Below, piece by piece: positions 1 to 9,156 of a stretch of DNA of 64,000 nt. Below the pieces are notes generated by a model that saw only the letters and a program-made list of their open reading frames with translations, searched no databases and was not told the DNA's origin. A program made the translations under genes and the position numbers. The DNA comes from Zygnema cylindricum (taxonomy: Eukaryota > Streptophyta > Zygnematophyceae > Zygnematales > Zygnemataceae), in the NCBI GenBank assembly GCA_037447655.1, contig JBBHKE010003403.1, positions 31,564-95,563 of the forward strand, read 5' to 3'. Numbering within the stretch: the first letter of the stretch is position 1; every line of letters begins with the position of its first letter.

Positions 1-551
1 AATTCTTCTGGAAGCTTTGGAGGGAAGATATCCACATACTCCTCGAGAAGCTTTGTTACGACTTCCGGGGCCTCTACGGAAGGCTTTTCTGTGTCACCAC
101 CACTTTTTGATTCGAAGCCGAGATCTTTCTTACTCCATTCCTTCGAAATCCCCTCCTTCGTTTCCTCCACGAGTTGGACGACCACCATACCAATTGTCTC
201 CCCCTTTTGGAGTGTCCTCTTTAACTGTAAGGTTGAAACCAGACTTCCCTCTTCCAATCCCTTACCAACCGCTCCCACATATACCTCAAACACTTTTTCG
301 CCTTTTCTTACTCTCATGCTACCGTTCTCTAATCGATCGTCGGGTTCCACTTCCGCAGCCACGGCTTCCCCAGGATTACATCATGGTCCCCAAGGGGTAA
401 TACATGGAGCGTGTCATACCATTTGGAGTTTTCTCATTCGGTCACGTAACGTTAGAGTGCGATGAGCAATCGAGAGGGAACTCCCGTCGGTCAATTGAAC
501 CGTCTGATTATCCTGAATAGCAATGAGAGGAAGTTTCAACCTTTTCACCGT

Positions 552-960
552 CTACTTGTTGATAAAATTCCCCGATGCGTCCGAATCCACCATGAAGCTA
601 GCTGCGCTAATACCGATCCGACCTTGAAAAACAAAAGGATCACCTCTTTCACCAGCTAACCTCATGACAATGAGCTTGCCCTTCTTAGGAACTTTCCTTT
701 CTGGACAATCTCTGGCCATATGGTCCAAGGTACCGCATTGGAAACACAATCCATTTTGCCTTCTCCGTTTGAGTTCCACAGGGGGACTGGTCATTGGTCT
801 TCGCTTTGGGGATCTTCTTCTTCTTCCTCAGTACATTGACCACATCCTTTTCCCCATCAATTGCCCGGAGCTCCATGGGAGTCGGACCATCATCTCGTCG
901 CCCTCCACCGCCGCTGTTCGATCCAAAATGATAAGATCTATGGAGGGTGAAGTCCACTGA
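552..960 (-). pseudogene. Gypsy 1 gag C-terminus with zinc knuckle, followed by protease
   Basis: Two overlapping minus-strand frames carry this part. A zinc knuckle of the C-x2-C-x4-H-x4-C type (CFQCGTLDHMARDC) lies at about 760-715. Downstream is a retropepsin-like segment whose active-site triad region reads DSDASGNFI, where DSGAS or DTGAS would be expected; the glycine is replaced by aspartate. The two frames (685-957 and 552-794) overlap, so a frameshift separates gag from the knuckle. The basic stretch RKKKKIPKAK precedes the knuckle. The protein would package RNA (gag) and process the polyprotein (protease); this copy is unlikely to be active. Confidence 0.7.
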
Positions 961-1094
961 ATCGTTCTGTTCCGCAAACTGAATAGTTGTCGAGAGGCTA
1001 GGAGTCGTTCTTTCCCGTGCGAGCTATTGTTCCACGTCCCTCCGGATGGATGTTTTGAGCCACTTTACATAACGATCCACGGCTTCGTCCTTCG

Positions 1095-1996
1095 TGTAGA
1101 AATTAATGGTTCTTTTTGTATTTTCTAGGTCTAAAATGAATTGTTGAAAAGAGGTAATCAGTATTTCACTTCTCTATTTTAGTTATACTTTAAAAAGAGA
1201 GAGTGAGGATCAAAGGCACGCCATTGCTGCCGCCATATTTAGAAAGTGGCAGATTTTGAAGTAGATGATATTCTACCAAATTGTTGCCTATATCCGGGTT
1301 TTAACATGCGGCCTCTGGATTCTCTATAGCCGAGCGCCTTAACCATTAAGGCGCTACGAAACGATACACGTGACGGATTTCAAAGATAGATAAACATTAA
1401 CAATATGGCTAATTAACACCCAACAAACGAAAAGGAGCAATTCATGCGCGTACGCGAATCTGAACCGTGTAAAATATGTTTTGATCGAACGGCCAGCATT
1501 GTAGCCGCCACTTGAAGTGAGATTTTGGCGGCATTCGAAGATAGCGTCACGCGGTGCCATGTGGCGCCGCATTATTTGATACCGGAGAAGATGGGAGGAG
1601 GAACCATGGCTCCCAATTTTAGAGGTGTTACCTTGTAGACTATGTCGTACAATAGACGTATAATAAGTACATCGCCCATTGTAACTTCTTGTACTATATA
1701 GTGTTCCTATTGGTCTAGGGTTTAGTAGTAGGTAGTCGTGAGTAGGCATACTAAGACTTAGTGATATTTAGAAGGTCATTTTTGACCAGCTATAACTTAC
1801 TACTCAGGGGAGCAAATTCGGAGATTCTTTTTGCTATCAACCCAAGGGAGTCTTGCCTTCATTGGGTGAATGCGGTCAGATTTTTTGTCTGTCAGGGTGA
1901 CAGATATTATTGCTGAAACACAAAGGGGTCAGGGTTATCCTAGAGGCTTTGTGTGAGCAGCCTACTCTGAGGACCTATGGAGGTCTCAGAGTTGCA
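1095..1996 (+). mobile_element. Copia-family solo LTR
   Basis: It is 902 bp, starts TGTAGAAATT and ends GAGTTGCA. It is flanked by 5-bp duplications CTTCG (1090-1094) and CTCCG (1997-2001), which differ by one base. It shares with the other Copia LTRs here the early TATTTTCTAGGTCT block, the antisense tRNA-like block, the ATTCTTTTTGCT region and the terminal ATG (1977) used as gag start in complete copies. There is no internal region, so it is a solo LTR left by LTR-LTR recombination. Confidence 0.85.
1284..1360 (-). other. Antisense tRNA-like block in the solo LTR
   Basis: The minus strand contains a tRNA D-arm-like stretch (AATGGTTAAGGCGCTCGGC) and a T-arm-like GTTAAAACCC. It lies 190-265 bp from the LTR start, as in the other LTRs. 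The B-box-like part has decayed and only a T3 run follows. Confidence 0.45.
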
Positions 1997-2543
1997 CTCC
2001 GTCATCGTTGGTATTTAAACATTGCATTCCAAAAATTGATCCGTGTACTCCAACACCGAGGTGTGTTGCTTTAACATCGAGATTTTGTCCCCTGCAGCCT
2101 TAACCGTATTCACAGGTTGCAGCCTTAACCGTATTCACAGGTTGTCAGGAGTCACCAAGAACCTGGATGAAAGAGGTCCAACCAGTTGGTATTTCCTCGC
2201 TCTCAATCATCGTCCTCCGCCATGCTCTGGCGACCCCTTTAAGCAGACCGCGTGCATAATGAATCTTCTCACGATCCAATAGGCTAGGAAAATTCTCGAG
2301 ATAATTCGCAATAGAACACAACCACGCATCGAGATTCTTATGTCTGGCCGGGTCAAACTCGTCGGGAAGTCTTAATTTAGGTCTCCTCTAATCCCTCTCA
2401 GTGCCTCCATCCGTTCTTTCAACAGTACGAGATTCCAAACTTGCGACGATGTGACTCAGGTGAGCATTCTGTAATCTAACGCTTTCTAATTCTCGAAGAA
2501 CTTGAGTCAACATGTCCTCTGTGGATACGTCGTGCTCTGTCAT
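1997..2543 (-). pseudogene. Gypsy 1 gag N-terminal and capsid region
   Basis: The minus strand starts with ATG at 2543 (MTEHDVSTEDMLTQVL...) and continues into a retrotransposon-gag pattern: LPDEFDP, DAWLCSIANYLE and YARGLLKGVARAWRRT, which is the usual W/Y-rich core of Ty3/gypsy gag. It then reads LKQHTSVLEYTDQF and, beyond the solo LTR, DEAVDRYVKWLKTSIRRDV. An early TAG stop and a 25-bp tandem duplication break the frame. The gag reading continues on both sides of the 1095-1996 solo LTR, which shows that the LTR landed inside gag. Confidence 0.7.
2094..2143. repeat. 25-bp tandem duplication in gypsy 1 gag
   Basis: Positions 2094-2118 and 2119-2143 are the same 25 bases, head to tail. As 25 is not a multiple of three, the duplication shifts the gag frame. 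Confidence 0.9.
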
Positions 2544-2564
2544 GCTATCGAGTCACGAGGAAAA

Positions 2565-2576
2565 GCTCTGATACTA
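2565..2576 (-). other. Primer-binding site of gypsy 1 (initiator tRNA-Met 3' end)
   Basis: On the minus strand the sequence TAGTATCAGAGC lies one base after the LTR end. It differs by one base from TGGTATCAGAGC, the classic plant primer-binding site complementary to the 3' end of initiator tRNA-Met. Confidence 0.7.
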
Positions 2577-2577
2577 G

Positions 2578-2644
2578 TGTAAAAGGGACAAGATAATAAC
2601 ACCACAATCTAATTGCACAGCGGAATAATCCCCAAGGATCCCCA
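2578..2644 (-). mobile_element. Gypsy 1 5' LTR, part next to the primer-binding site
   Basis: This is the end of the gypsy 1 LTR; on the minus strand it finishes in ...TTTTACA. It is separated from the rest of the LTR (from 6997 onward) by the inserted Copia element 2645-6996. Confidence 0.55.
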
Positions 2645-2837
2645 TGTTGATATTTGGGTATTTTCTAGGTCTTTGTTAGATAGAAAAGAGTAGAGGCAGT
2701 CTGCCTCTGACTCTCTTCTCCAAGCCCCCACACTTGTCGTAGTCACTGAAGGCTGGAGAGGGAGCTAGAGCCATGGCTGCCTAAAGCTTTCCAGAGAGAC
2801 AGGAATAGATAATAGGCATGTTTACCAAAAATATATT

Positions 2838-2915
2838 TGACGGACCCAGGAATTGATCCTGGTACCTACCGTCCGTCAAACATCCAGTAGCCGTTAGCTC
2901 TAGCCGTTATGTCTA
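2838..2915 (-). other. Antisense tRNA-like block (5' LTR)
   Basis: The minus strand has a D-arm-like GGCTAGAGCTAACGGC and a T-arm hairpin CCAGG-loop-CCTGG with B-box-like GGATCAATTCC. A T5 run follows (minus strand, 2831-2827), as expected for a Pol III terminator. The identical copy is at 5945-6022 in the 3' LTR. Confidence 0.5.
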
Positions 2916-3057
2916 GAACAGATATTACGATATATAGGGTTTGACAAATATATAAATCGTTAAATGTAGATTAATCCGTTTAACGGCTAAATAAATACTT
3001 AGTACATAGAAACAGTTTAATTTAGTACGGAGTACGGAATGGGGGGCAGAACGGATA

Positions 3058-3150
3058 CCGCGCATTTGTTTCGATAGCGAAACAAATACCGCGCATTTGT
3101 TTCGACAGCGAAACAAATACCGCGCATTTGTTTCGATAGCGAAACAAATA
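3058..3150 (+). repeat. Three tandem 31-bp palindromic repeats in the LTR
   Basis: Each unit contains a 10-bp inverted pair (ATTTGTTTCG / CGAAACAAAT) around a 4-bp loop, so each can form a hairpin. The same array is in the 3' LTR at about 6165-6257. Other Copia LTRs in the window have only a single imperfect version. Confidence 0.85.
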
Positions 3151-3869
3151 CCGCGCGTCGAATTTCAGCGGCTAGGATTATAGCCGGTTTTGATCGGACG
3201 GCTACGGTAAGCGCCGCGATCACGGAAAAGGTACTTTTGGCGTTTTACGGTCTTTGTCACGTCAGGTGACACGTGGCGTGATAACATTGGACTACGGGAA
3301 TTCCGGAGATTACAGGAACTAATCCTGATTTGACACGTGTCGACATTTTGGCCATGTCGTACAATGGCCGTACAGAAAGTACACCGGCACCTGTACTTTT
3401 CTGTACGACACAGTAATTTGATTGGTGCCGTACTTCAGTAGATAGAGTTTTAGAGAGGGTTTAGGACTTAGAAAATTTTGGGTAGGCAGCTGCCTCTCCC
3501 AGAGAGCACCCTGTATAAATGGCAAACTTTGGCCAGCCATAACTATCAATTTACTTGACCATTTTCAGTGATTCTTTTTGCTGCGGACTCAGGGGAGTCT
3601 AGGCTACACAGGGGTGTAGTCGGTCAGAGTTTTTGTCTGCCAGGGTGGCTGTATTTCTAAGGGAAAGTCAAAGTGGGTGAATGTGTCCAAATCTCATATT
3701 CTAACTTTGCATTCTGTGGTGGAACTGAGCACACAGGAAGTGTTATTTCACAGGGGTGAATATATATTGGGGTTCTGACTTTCAAGGGGTCAGTCATTTG
3801 GGTTTATATCAACTTGGAGTCGGCACTATCTAGATTAGCTTCTTTTGGATCTGCATACTCTGAGGGCCA

Positions 3870-5723
3870 ATGGAGGTCTCAGAGTTTCAGGTTATGGGCC
3901 CACCATCTAGGGTGCCTATGTTCGATGGAACAGACTTCACTTATTGGGAGTTTACAATGGCGGGATTGCTTTTTGAGAAGCACTTATGGGGAATCGTTTC
4001 GGGACAAGTGAGATGTCCGCCACCTGGCTTTGGAGGAGCTTACTATGGAGATTCATCTGAGGCTGCCCAGAATATCATCCGGAGCTCAGATGCAACGGAA
4101 GGTGAAGGGAAGAATCTTTCCGTGGATGGGGAAATAGGGGAGAAGGAAAAAGGGACACCTATGGTGAGGGGAGCTAGGCTCTCAGCTATGGTACCACATG
4201 TAGGGATTAAAACTGAGGAAAATGACAGAAAAATATGGGAATACAAAAACACTATAGCAAAACATCTCATACTTAGATATGTGTGTAAGTCGATAGCTAT
4301 CACTCTTTTAAGTCTAACCAAGTCTTCAGAGATATGGGAAGTACTAATTCAGATTTATAAGAGTGAGACTATTCAGAGGCAGCAATTAGTAAAACAGGAA
4401 ATAGATGCCTATGTTTATAAAGGCGGTAGCATGATAGAGTTTTGCAATGATATTGCTGCGTTATATGTTGAGCTAGCTAGTGCGGGATGTGTAGAATCTG
4501 AGGAGGGTAAGATTAATACACTACTTATGAAACTCCCAAGTGAGTACGAAAGCATTATTTATCGTATGCAGGCAAGGGATGGCTCCTCATGGACTTGGAG
4601 CTTTACCATGGGGATAATTCTTGTGAGGGAAAGCACTTTGGAGCTTCGAAGGGGAAAGGACAGGGTGAATGCATTTTCAGCTGGTGGTGATTGGCGGAAG
4701 CGTGATGAGAGGAACGGTGGTGACGAGCGGAAGCGTGATGAGAGGAAGAAAGACAAAGGTAAACCTTATCGGAACTTTGGTGGAAAAAGAGGGAGAAGAA
4801 GAGACACGGGAGCTTTGAAAAAAGGGGTTTGCTTCTTTTGTAGGGAACCGGGTCATTATATGGAGGAATGCCCTTGTTTGGAAAAACTTAGAAGTTGGAA
4901 TGTGGATGAGGAGGACGAAGAGGAAGAGGAGAAAGAGGATGAAGAAAAATTGGAGCTTCTTCACATCGGTAGAATGGGGAAGATAGAAAAGTACACAGAA
5001 ATTGGACGAAGGCAACAGTGTGCTTTTGGAGGTATAAGGGAAGTAAAGAGAGAGGAGATACTTGAAGAAGTTCAAAATATTGAGGATAGTTTCATAGATA
5101 TTTTGGAAACAGAAAACTGGTCGGAAAGGGAGACTTCAACGGATTCCGAGGAAAGGGGAGAATTAATTTTAGAGGGGGTTTTAAAGGATAGGGGAGAAGA
5201 GAAATATTTATTGGGAATTAAAATAGAAAGTGATAGTGGAAAGAATTCCATGGGAGACAGTGAGGGAAGTTCAAAAAATGGGGTAATTATCATGGATAAA
5301 AATATGATTACGGAAGATGTAGATCTTATGAGGAACTTAGTGGGGACTAGTGGTTTTTGGGAATATTTGGAGGTGGATGAATTTGACATCACTACTTGGT
5401 GTGATGTCTCTTGTGAAGATGTGCCTGTAAAAGGGTTATCATCCTGGTATGTGTTGAAGGTTGGGGATGGGGCTGGTTGTTTGAATTTCAAGAGGGAAAG
5501 TGGATTTAGTGTAGATGGAAAAGGGAAGAGTTGGATAAAATCTTTGCTCGGATTTAAGAAAAATGGGATGCTAAATGAAATGTGTGATGCAATTATAATT
5601 TCATTTCATCTAATGCAGTGTTTTAAATACGAGAGCATATTTCTTAAGTTATATAAAAGGAAAAAGAAAAGAAAAAGGAAAAAGGGGAGGGAGTGTTTTG
5701 TTTATTTTGTTTGTAAGAGTTGA
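3870..5723 (+). CDS. Gag protein with in-frame degenerate pol tail (non-autonomous Copia)
   Basis: This is a 617-residue open frame with no stop. The ATG lies 20 nt inside the 5' LTR and matches the start used in the related Copia copies. Residues 7-13 (QVMGPPS) are translated from the primer-binding site. Residues about 100-250 resemble the Copia gag of this window (KHLILRYVCKS, EIWEVLIQIYKS, LLMKLPSEYESI). A zinc knuckle CFFCREPGHYMEEC is at residues 321-334, followed by an acidic stretch (about 340-365). From about residue 435 the protein matches scraps of Copia pol in order: LLGIKIESD (cf. ILGIQMERD at the end of RT), GVIIMDKNM, LMRNLVGTSGF, and FDITTWCDVSCEDVPVKG, corresponding to the RNase H region. 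The catalytic residues are not preserved. The tail is lysine-rich. It probably forms the RNA-packaging particle. Confidence 0.85.
   Translation: MEVSEFQVMGPPSRVPMFDGTDFTYWEFTMAGLLFEKHLWGIVSGQVRCPPPGFGGAYYGDSSEAAQNIIRSSDATEGEGKNLSVDGEIGEKEKGTPMVRGARLSAMVPHVGIKTEENDRKIWEYKNTIAKHLILRYVCKSIAITLLSLTKSSEIWEVLIQIYKSETIQRQQLVKQEIDAYVYKGGSMIEFCNDIAALYVELASAGCVESEEGKINTLLMKLPSEYESIIYRMQARDGSSWTWSFTMGIILVRESTLELRRGKDRVNAFSAGGDWRKRDERNGGDERKRDERKKDKGKPYRNFGGKRGRRRDTGALKKGVCFFCREPGHYMEECPCLEKLRSWNVDEEDEEEEEKEDEEKLELLHIGRMGKIEKYTEIGRRQQCAFGGIREVKREEILEEVQNIEDSFIDILETENWSERETSTDSEERGELILEGVLKDRGEEKYLLGIKIESDSGKNSMGDSEGSSKNGVIIMDKNMITEDVDLMRNLVGTSGFWEYLEVDEFDITTWCDVSCEDVPVKGLSSWYVLKVGDGAGCLNFKRESGFSVDGKGKSWIKSLLGFKKNGMLNEMCDAIIISFHLMQCFKYESIFLKLYKRKKKRKRKKGRECFVYFVCKS
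3890..3904 (+). other. Primer-binding site matching the initiator tRNA-Met anticodon arm
   Basis: The 15 bases directly after the LTR (GGTTATGGGCCCACC) are complementary to the anticodon stem-loop of plant initiator tRNA-Met rather than to its 3' end. This is the half-tRNA arrangement known from Drosophila copia. The same site follows the LTR in the copies at 32764 and 43662, with small changes at 51164. Confidence 0.75.
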
Positions 5724-5751
5724 AAGGAAGTAGACTAGAAAATAAGGGGAG

Positions 5752-6996
5752 TGTTGATATTTGGGTATTTTCTAGGTCTTTGTTAGATAGAAAAGAGTAG
5801 AGGCAGTCTGCCTCTGACTCTCTTCTCCAAGCCCCCACACTTGTCGTAGTCACTGAAGGCTGGAGAGGGAGCTAGAGCCATGGCTGCCTAAAGCTTTCCA
5901 GAGAGACAGGAATAGATAATAGGCATGTTTACCAAAAATATATTTGACGGACCCAGGAATTGATCCTGGTACCTACCGTCCGTCAAACATCCAGTAGCCG
6001 TTAGCTCTAGCCGTTATGTCTAGAACAGATATTACGATATATAGGGTTTGACAAATATATAAATCGTTAAATGTAGATTAATCCGTTTAACGGCTAAATA
6101 AATACTTAGTACATAGAAACAGTTTAATTTAGTACGGAGTACGGAATGGGGGGCAGAACGGATACCGCGCATTTGTTTCGATAGCGAAACAAATACCGCG
6201 CATTTGTTTCGACAGCGAAACAAATACCGCGCATTTGTTTCGATAGCGAAACAAATACCGCGCGTCGAATTTCAGCGGCTAGGATTATAGCCGGTTTTGA
6301 TCGGACGGCTACGGTAAGCGCCGCGATCACGGAAAAGGTACTTTTGGCGTTTTACGGTCTTTGTCACGTCAGGTGACACGTGGCGTGATAACATTGGACT
6401 ACGGGAATTCCGGAGATTACAGGAACTAATCCTGATTTGACACGTGTCGACATTTTGGCCATGTCGTACAATGGCCGTACAGAAAGTACACCGGCACCTG
6501 TACTTTTCTGTACGACACAGTAATTTGATTGGTGCCGTACTTCAGTAGATAGAGTTTTAGAGAGGGTTTAGGACTTAGAAAATTTTGGGTAGGCAGCTGC
6601 CTCTCCCAGAGAGCACCCTGTATAAATGGCAAACTTTGGCCAGCCATAACTATCAATTTACTTGACCATTTTCAGTGATTCTTTTTGCTGCGGACTCAGG
6701 GGAGTCTAGGCTACACAGGGGTGTAGTCGGTCAGAGTTTTTGTCTGCCAGGGTGGCTGTATTTCTAAGGGAAAGTCAAAGTGGGTGAATGTGTCCAAATC
6801 TCATATTCTAACTTTGCATTCTGTGGTGGAACTGAGCACACAGGAAGTGTTATTTCACAGGGGTGAATATATATTGGGGTTCTGACTTTCAAGGGGTCAG
6901 TCATTTGGGTTTATATCAACTTGGAGTCGGCACTATCTAGATTAGCTTCTTTTGGATCTGCATACTCTGAGGGCCAATGGAGGTCTCAGAGTTTCA
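5752..6996 (+). repeat. 3' LTR of the non-autonomous Copia element
   Basis: It is 1245 bp and apparently identical to the 5' LTR, with all internal landmarks shifted by 3107. The identity indicates very recent insertion. Confidence 0.95.
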
Positions 6997-7559
6997 CCCC
7001 ACGTAGCAACATCCCTAGAGATCCCCTCGTAGCGAGAGTAAAGTACACAGTGTTCAAAGAAAGGATTACACTTTATTAATCGGGAAGAGATTACTTGATT
7101 GAAAGCTCACAGTAAAGGTCTATGCAAGAGTGTAAAGGTCTATGCAAGAGTCTGTTGTTGACTACGACTACTAGACAATTTAAACTAATCAACTGCTTGT
7201 AAACTTGGTTCTAATTATGTACACGTGGACCTTCTCGGTCAACCACGACCTAACCAAACTTTCTTCTAGAACATTGTAGTGTAATCTATATTTTGCGGCG
7301 TTGCTATACTGCTACGCTGCTATGCTGCGCTAGTCTACGCATCGCAACTACGCTGCTCTGAAATGCAATTGCAACAGCTTGTACTGTACATAAATTTGTA
7401 ACCTTGATACAGGGAGCGAGGAGGTAAGATATGAAGAACTTCCCGCTTCACATTGTAGCCTGCTTTGACGCCAATCACAACAATCACATCACGAACCAAA
7501 TCATGCATGACTATAGGTTCACAATAGTGTTGAACTCTTGGCACATCTAAATTGTTGCA
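6997..7559 (-). mobile_element. Gypsy 1 5' LTR, outer part; boundary uncertain
   Basis: This continues the interrupted LTR after the CCCCA target duplication. The outer limit is a guess: a TGCAACA-like start on the minus strand near 7559. The partner LTR is outside the window, so the boundary cannot be checked. A short duplication (TGTAAAGGTCTATGCAAGAG-like) lies at about 7110-7155. Confidence 0.35.
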
Positions 7560-8531
7560 TGGTGGTACAATAACCTTTGTTTACTTTTTAGTATTTCGTG
7601 TGTGTAACGCAATACAACGTGAGTCATTATTGGTGTAGAGAATTTATAAGAGTAAAGAATAAATCATTGTTATTAACTCTATTTTTAGTTAACACTAATA
7701 GACATTCACGGTGTACTATTGAATCTAGTGTGCTAAACCTATTTAGACCCTTTATATAAACAAAATGAAAAGGGTTAAATGTATATATATATATTTCCCT
7801 ACTAATAAACTATTTGTTAAACAATAAATTTTGTGGAGGGGGAGAAGAAAAGATCCAAGCTTTTATAATTCAAAGAATACTGAAATGACACTAGATAATT
7901 AATTCATTGTTTCATCAAATTATCTTCTACGTTATTTATTGTTGATAGTTCAAAACTTTCGATCAAATTGAGGTAAAATAAAAAAGTTGATCCGCATTAA
8001 ACTAGTAGAATATATTTAATACGTATATAAATCAGCATTCTACTTTTGCAAAAGTTAAAATACTGCTTGAATGCATGTCAACAAAATTCCAATTAAAAAT
8101 GCTTAACCACTGGCGGTTTTTAGAGCGTTATAGAAAAGGTTAATCGGAGATGTTCATTTCAGTGAAATGGATGGATAGCATTGAACACGCTTAAGTAGAA
8201 AAATGGAAAAACTTTATTTAAAAAAGTCCGATGGAAAAAACAGTCGAATGGGTTAAAAAAATGAAAAGAACATTTGAAGACTACAAAAGCCAAAGGAGAC
8301 CAAGGCAAAGAAAAAAAATAAAAAGGCCAAATCTAGCTATAATAAGTGCCAAAACTAAGTGAATTTACCAAAGATGACTATACACAAAGGGAAAACATAC
8401 AGTACAAGACGTCCCACAACCATAACAAACTAAAGTCCACACCCTCGAAAATAGTGGATGCGGACTGGATCCCTTGGTGGAAGATATGGGAGGCCACGCA
8501 TATCCTCCGCAAAAACATAACAAATGTAGGG
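7560..8531. other. AT-rich intergenic DNA
   Basis: I see no supported gene, repeat or RNA here. Only short random frames are present. Confidence 0.5.
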
Positions 8532-8709
8532 CAAAGGTCGCAACGAGAACCCGAATCTGAACATACCCGGTTTTTTTTTTTTTTTTTTTTTAATCATCAA
8601 GTTGAATCTGGTCGAACCTCAAAATTTGGCACCAGAATCCGTTCTGGATCCAACGCGGCCGGCCTGGTACAAATCACGTACGGATGTAGGTACCGGATTG
8701 AGACCTCTG
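8532..8709. mobile_element. hAT-like inverted-repeat element, short copy
   Basis: It is 178 bp. Its ends CAAAGGTCGCAA and TTGAGACCTCTG are inverted repeats of each other and of the neighbouring copy. The flanks ATGTAGGG (8524-8531) and ATGTATGG (8710-8717) match at 7 of 8 bases, the target-duplication size of hAT elements. It contains a long T run. Confidence 0.65.
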
Positions 8710-8748
8710 ATGTATGGTTACATCGGTAGAATCGGCAGGACCTAGAAC

Positions 8749-9156
8749 CAGAGGTCGCAAATGTCAAAATTTTAGATAACCGAAACCGGCCGTTTTTTTT
8801 TTTCAAAATCAGAGTACCCGACGCCCGACCGGCTACCTGTACCCGCCCGTACCCGAATAAGTACAAAATAAGTGGTATATCTCCCGTATACCTTCCACGA
8901 TAAAAAAAGTACAGAGTAAAATAATGGTAGATTCTACGGACAGTACAAAATTTTCTTTTTTTTTCGGTTTTTGTTTACTCGACCGTAACATTTTTTTTTT
9001 TTTTTTGTGAATCCGTAACAGATTTTTTTATTTTTGTGAATCAACCGCCTGAATCTGCCCGGCCCCTTAAAGTTGGCAACCGAAGCCGTTCCGGATCCGA
9101 CACGGGCGGTCGTTTAGTGGTCGGTCGCGGTTTTGGTGTACCGTTTGCAACCTCTG
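8749..9156. mobile_element. hAT-like inverted-repeat element (CAGAGGTCGCAAA ends)
   Basis: It is 408 bp with terminal inverted repeats CAGAGGTCGCAAA / TTTGCAACCTCTG. The flanks CCTAGAAC and TCTAGAAT match at 6 of 8 bases. The interior is collinear with the copy at 60749-61217 (shared CCCGACGCCCGACC, TACCCGCCCGTACCCGAAT, GTGAATCAACCGCC). It has no transposase. Confidence 0.75.

Larger units (their letters stand above)
1..2577 (-). mobile_element. Ty3/gypsy element 1, internal region, decayed, runs off the left edge
   Basis: Reading the minus strand from 2577 down to 1 gives, in order: a primer-binding site (2565-2576), a gag start at 2543, a gag capsid-like region (about 2400-1997, then 1094-960), a zinc knuckle, a protease-like segment, and the linker leading into reverse transcriptase (LLEEYVDIFPPKLP at about 55-15, typical just before the RT domain of Ty3/gypsy elements). 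The rest of pol lies outside the window. The copy is broken by in-frame stops, a 25-bp tandem duplication and a Copia solo LTR inserted in gag. Unlike gypsy element 2, there is no room for an extra domain between protease and RT. Confidence 0.8.
2645..3889 (+). repeat. 5' LTR of the non-autonomous Copia element
   Basis: It is 1245 bp, TG...CA. It contains an antisense tRNA-like block (2838-2915), three 31-bp palindromic repeats (about 3058-3150), a GTAC-rich palindromic block (3350-3415), a TATA box (TATAAAT at 3514-3520), and at its last 20 bases the gag start codon. Confidence 0.95.
2645..6996 (+). mobile_element. Non-autonomous Copia element (TR-GAG-like), complete and young
   Basis: It is bounded by two 1245-bp LTRs (2645-3889 and 5752-6996) that I could not distinguish; all internal landmarks are offset by exactly 3107. 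The ends are TG...CA and the target duplications are perfect (CCCCA at 2640-2644 and 6997-7001). A polypurine tract (AATAAGGGGAG) precedes the 3' LTR. The 1.86-kb internal region holds one long frame (3870-5723) encoding gag plus a degenerate remnant of pol, with no working protease, integrase or RT. It must rely on relatives such as the Copia copies at 38-52 kb. It sits inside the LTR of gypsy 1. Confidence 0.95.

Noticed and set aside
3058-3150. CRISPR-like array (regular short repeats)
   Set aside because: Only three abutting palindromic 31-bp units without spacers, inside a eukaryotic LTR; it is a minisatellite.
3319-3549. 76-residue minus-strand frame duplicated at 6426-6656
   Set aside because: It is part of the two identical LTRs, with a TATA box on the other strand; no evidence of coding.
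4043-4321. Minus-strand frames inside 3870-5723
   Set aside because: They are antisense shadows of the gag frame.
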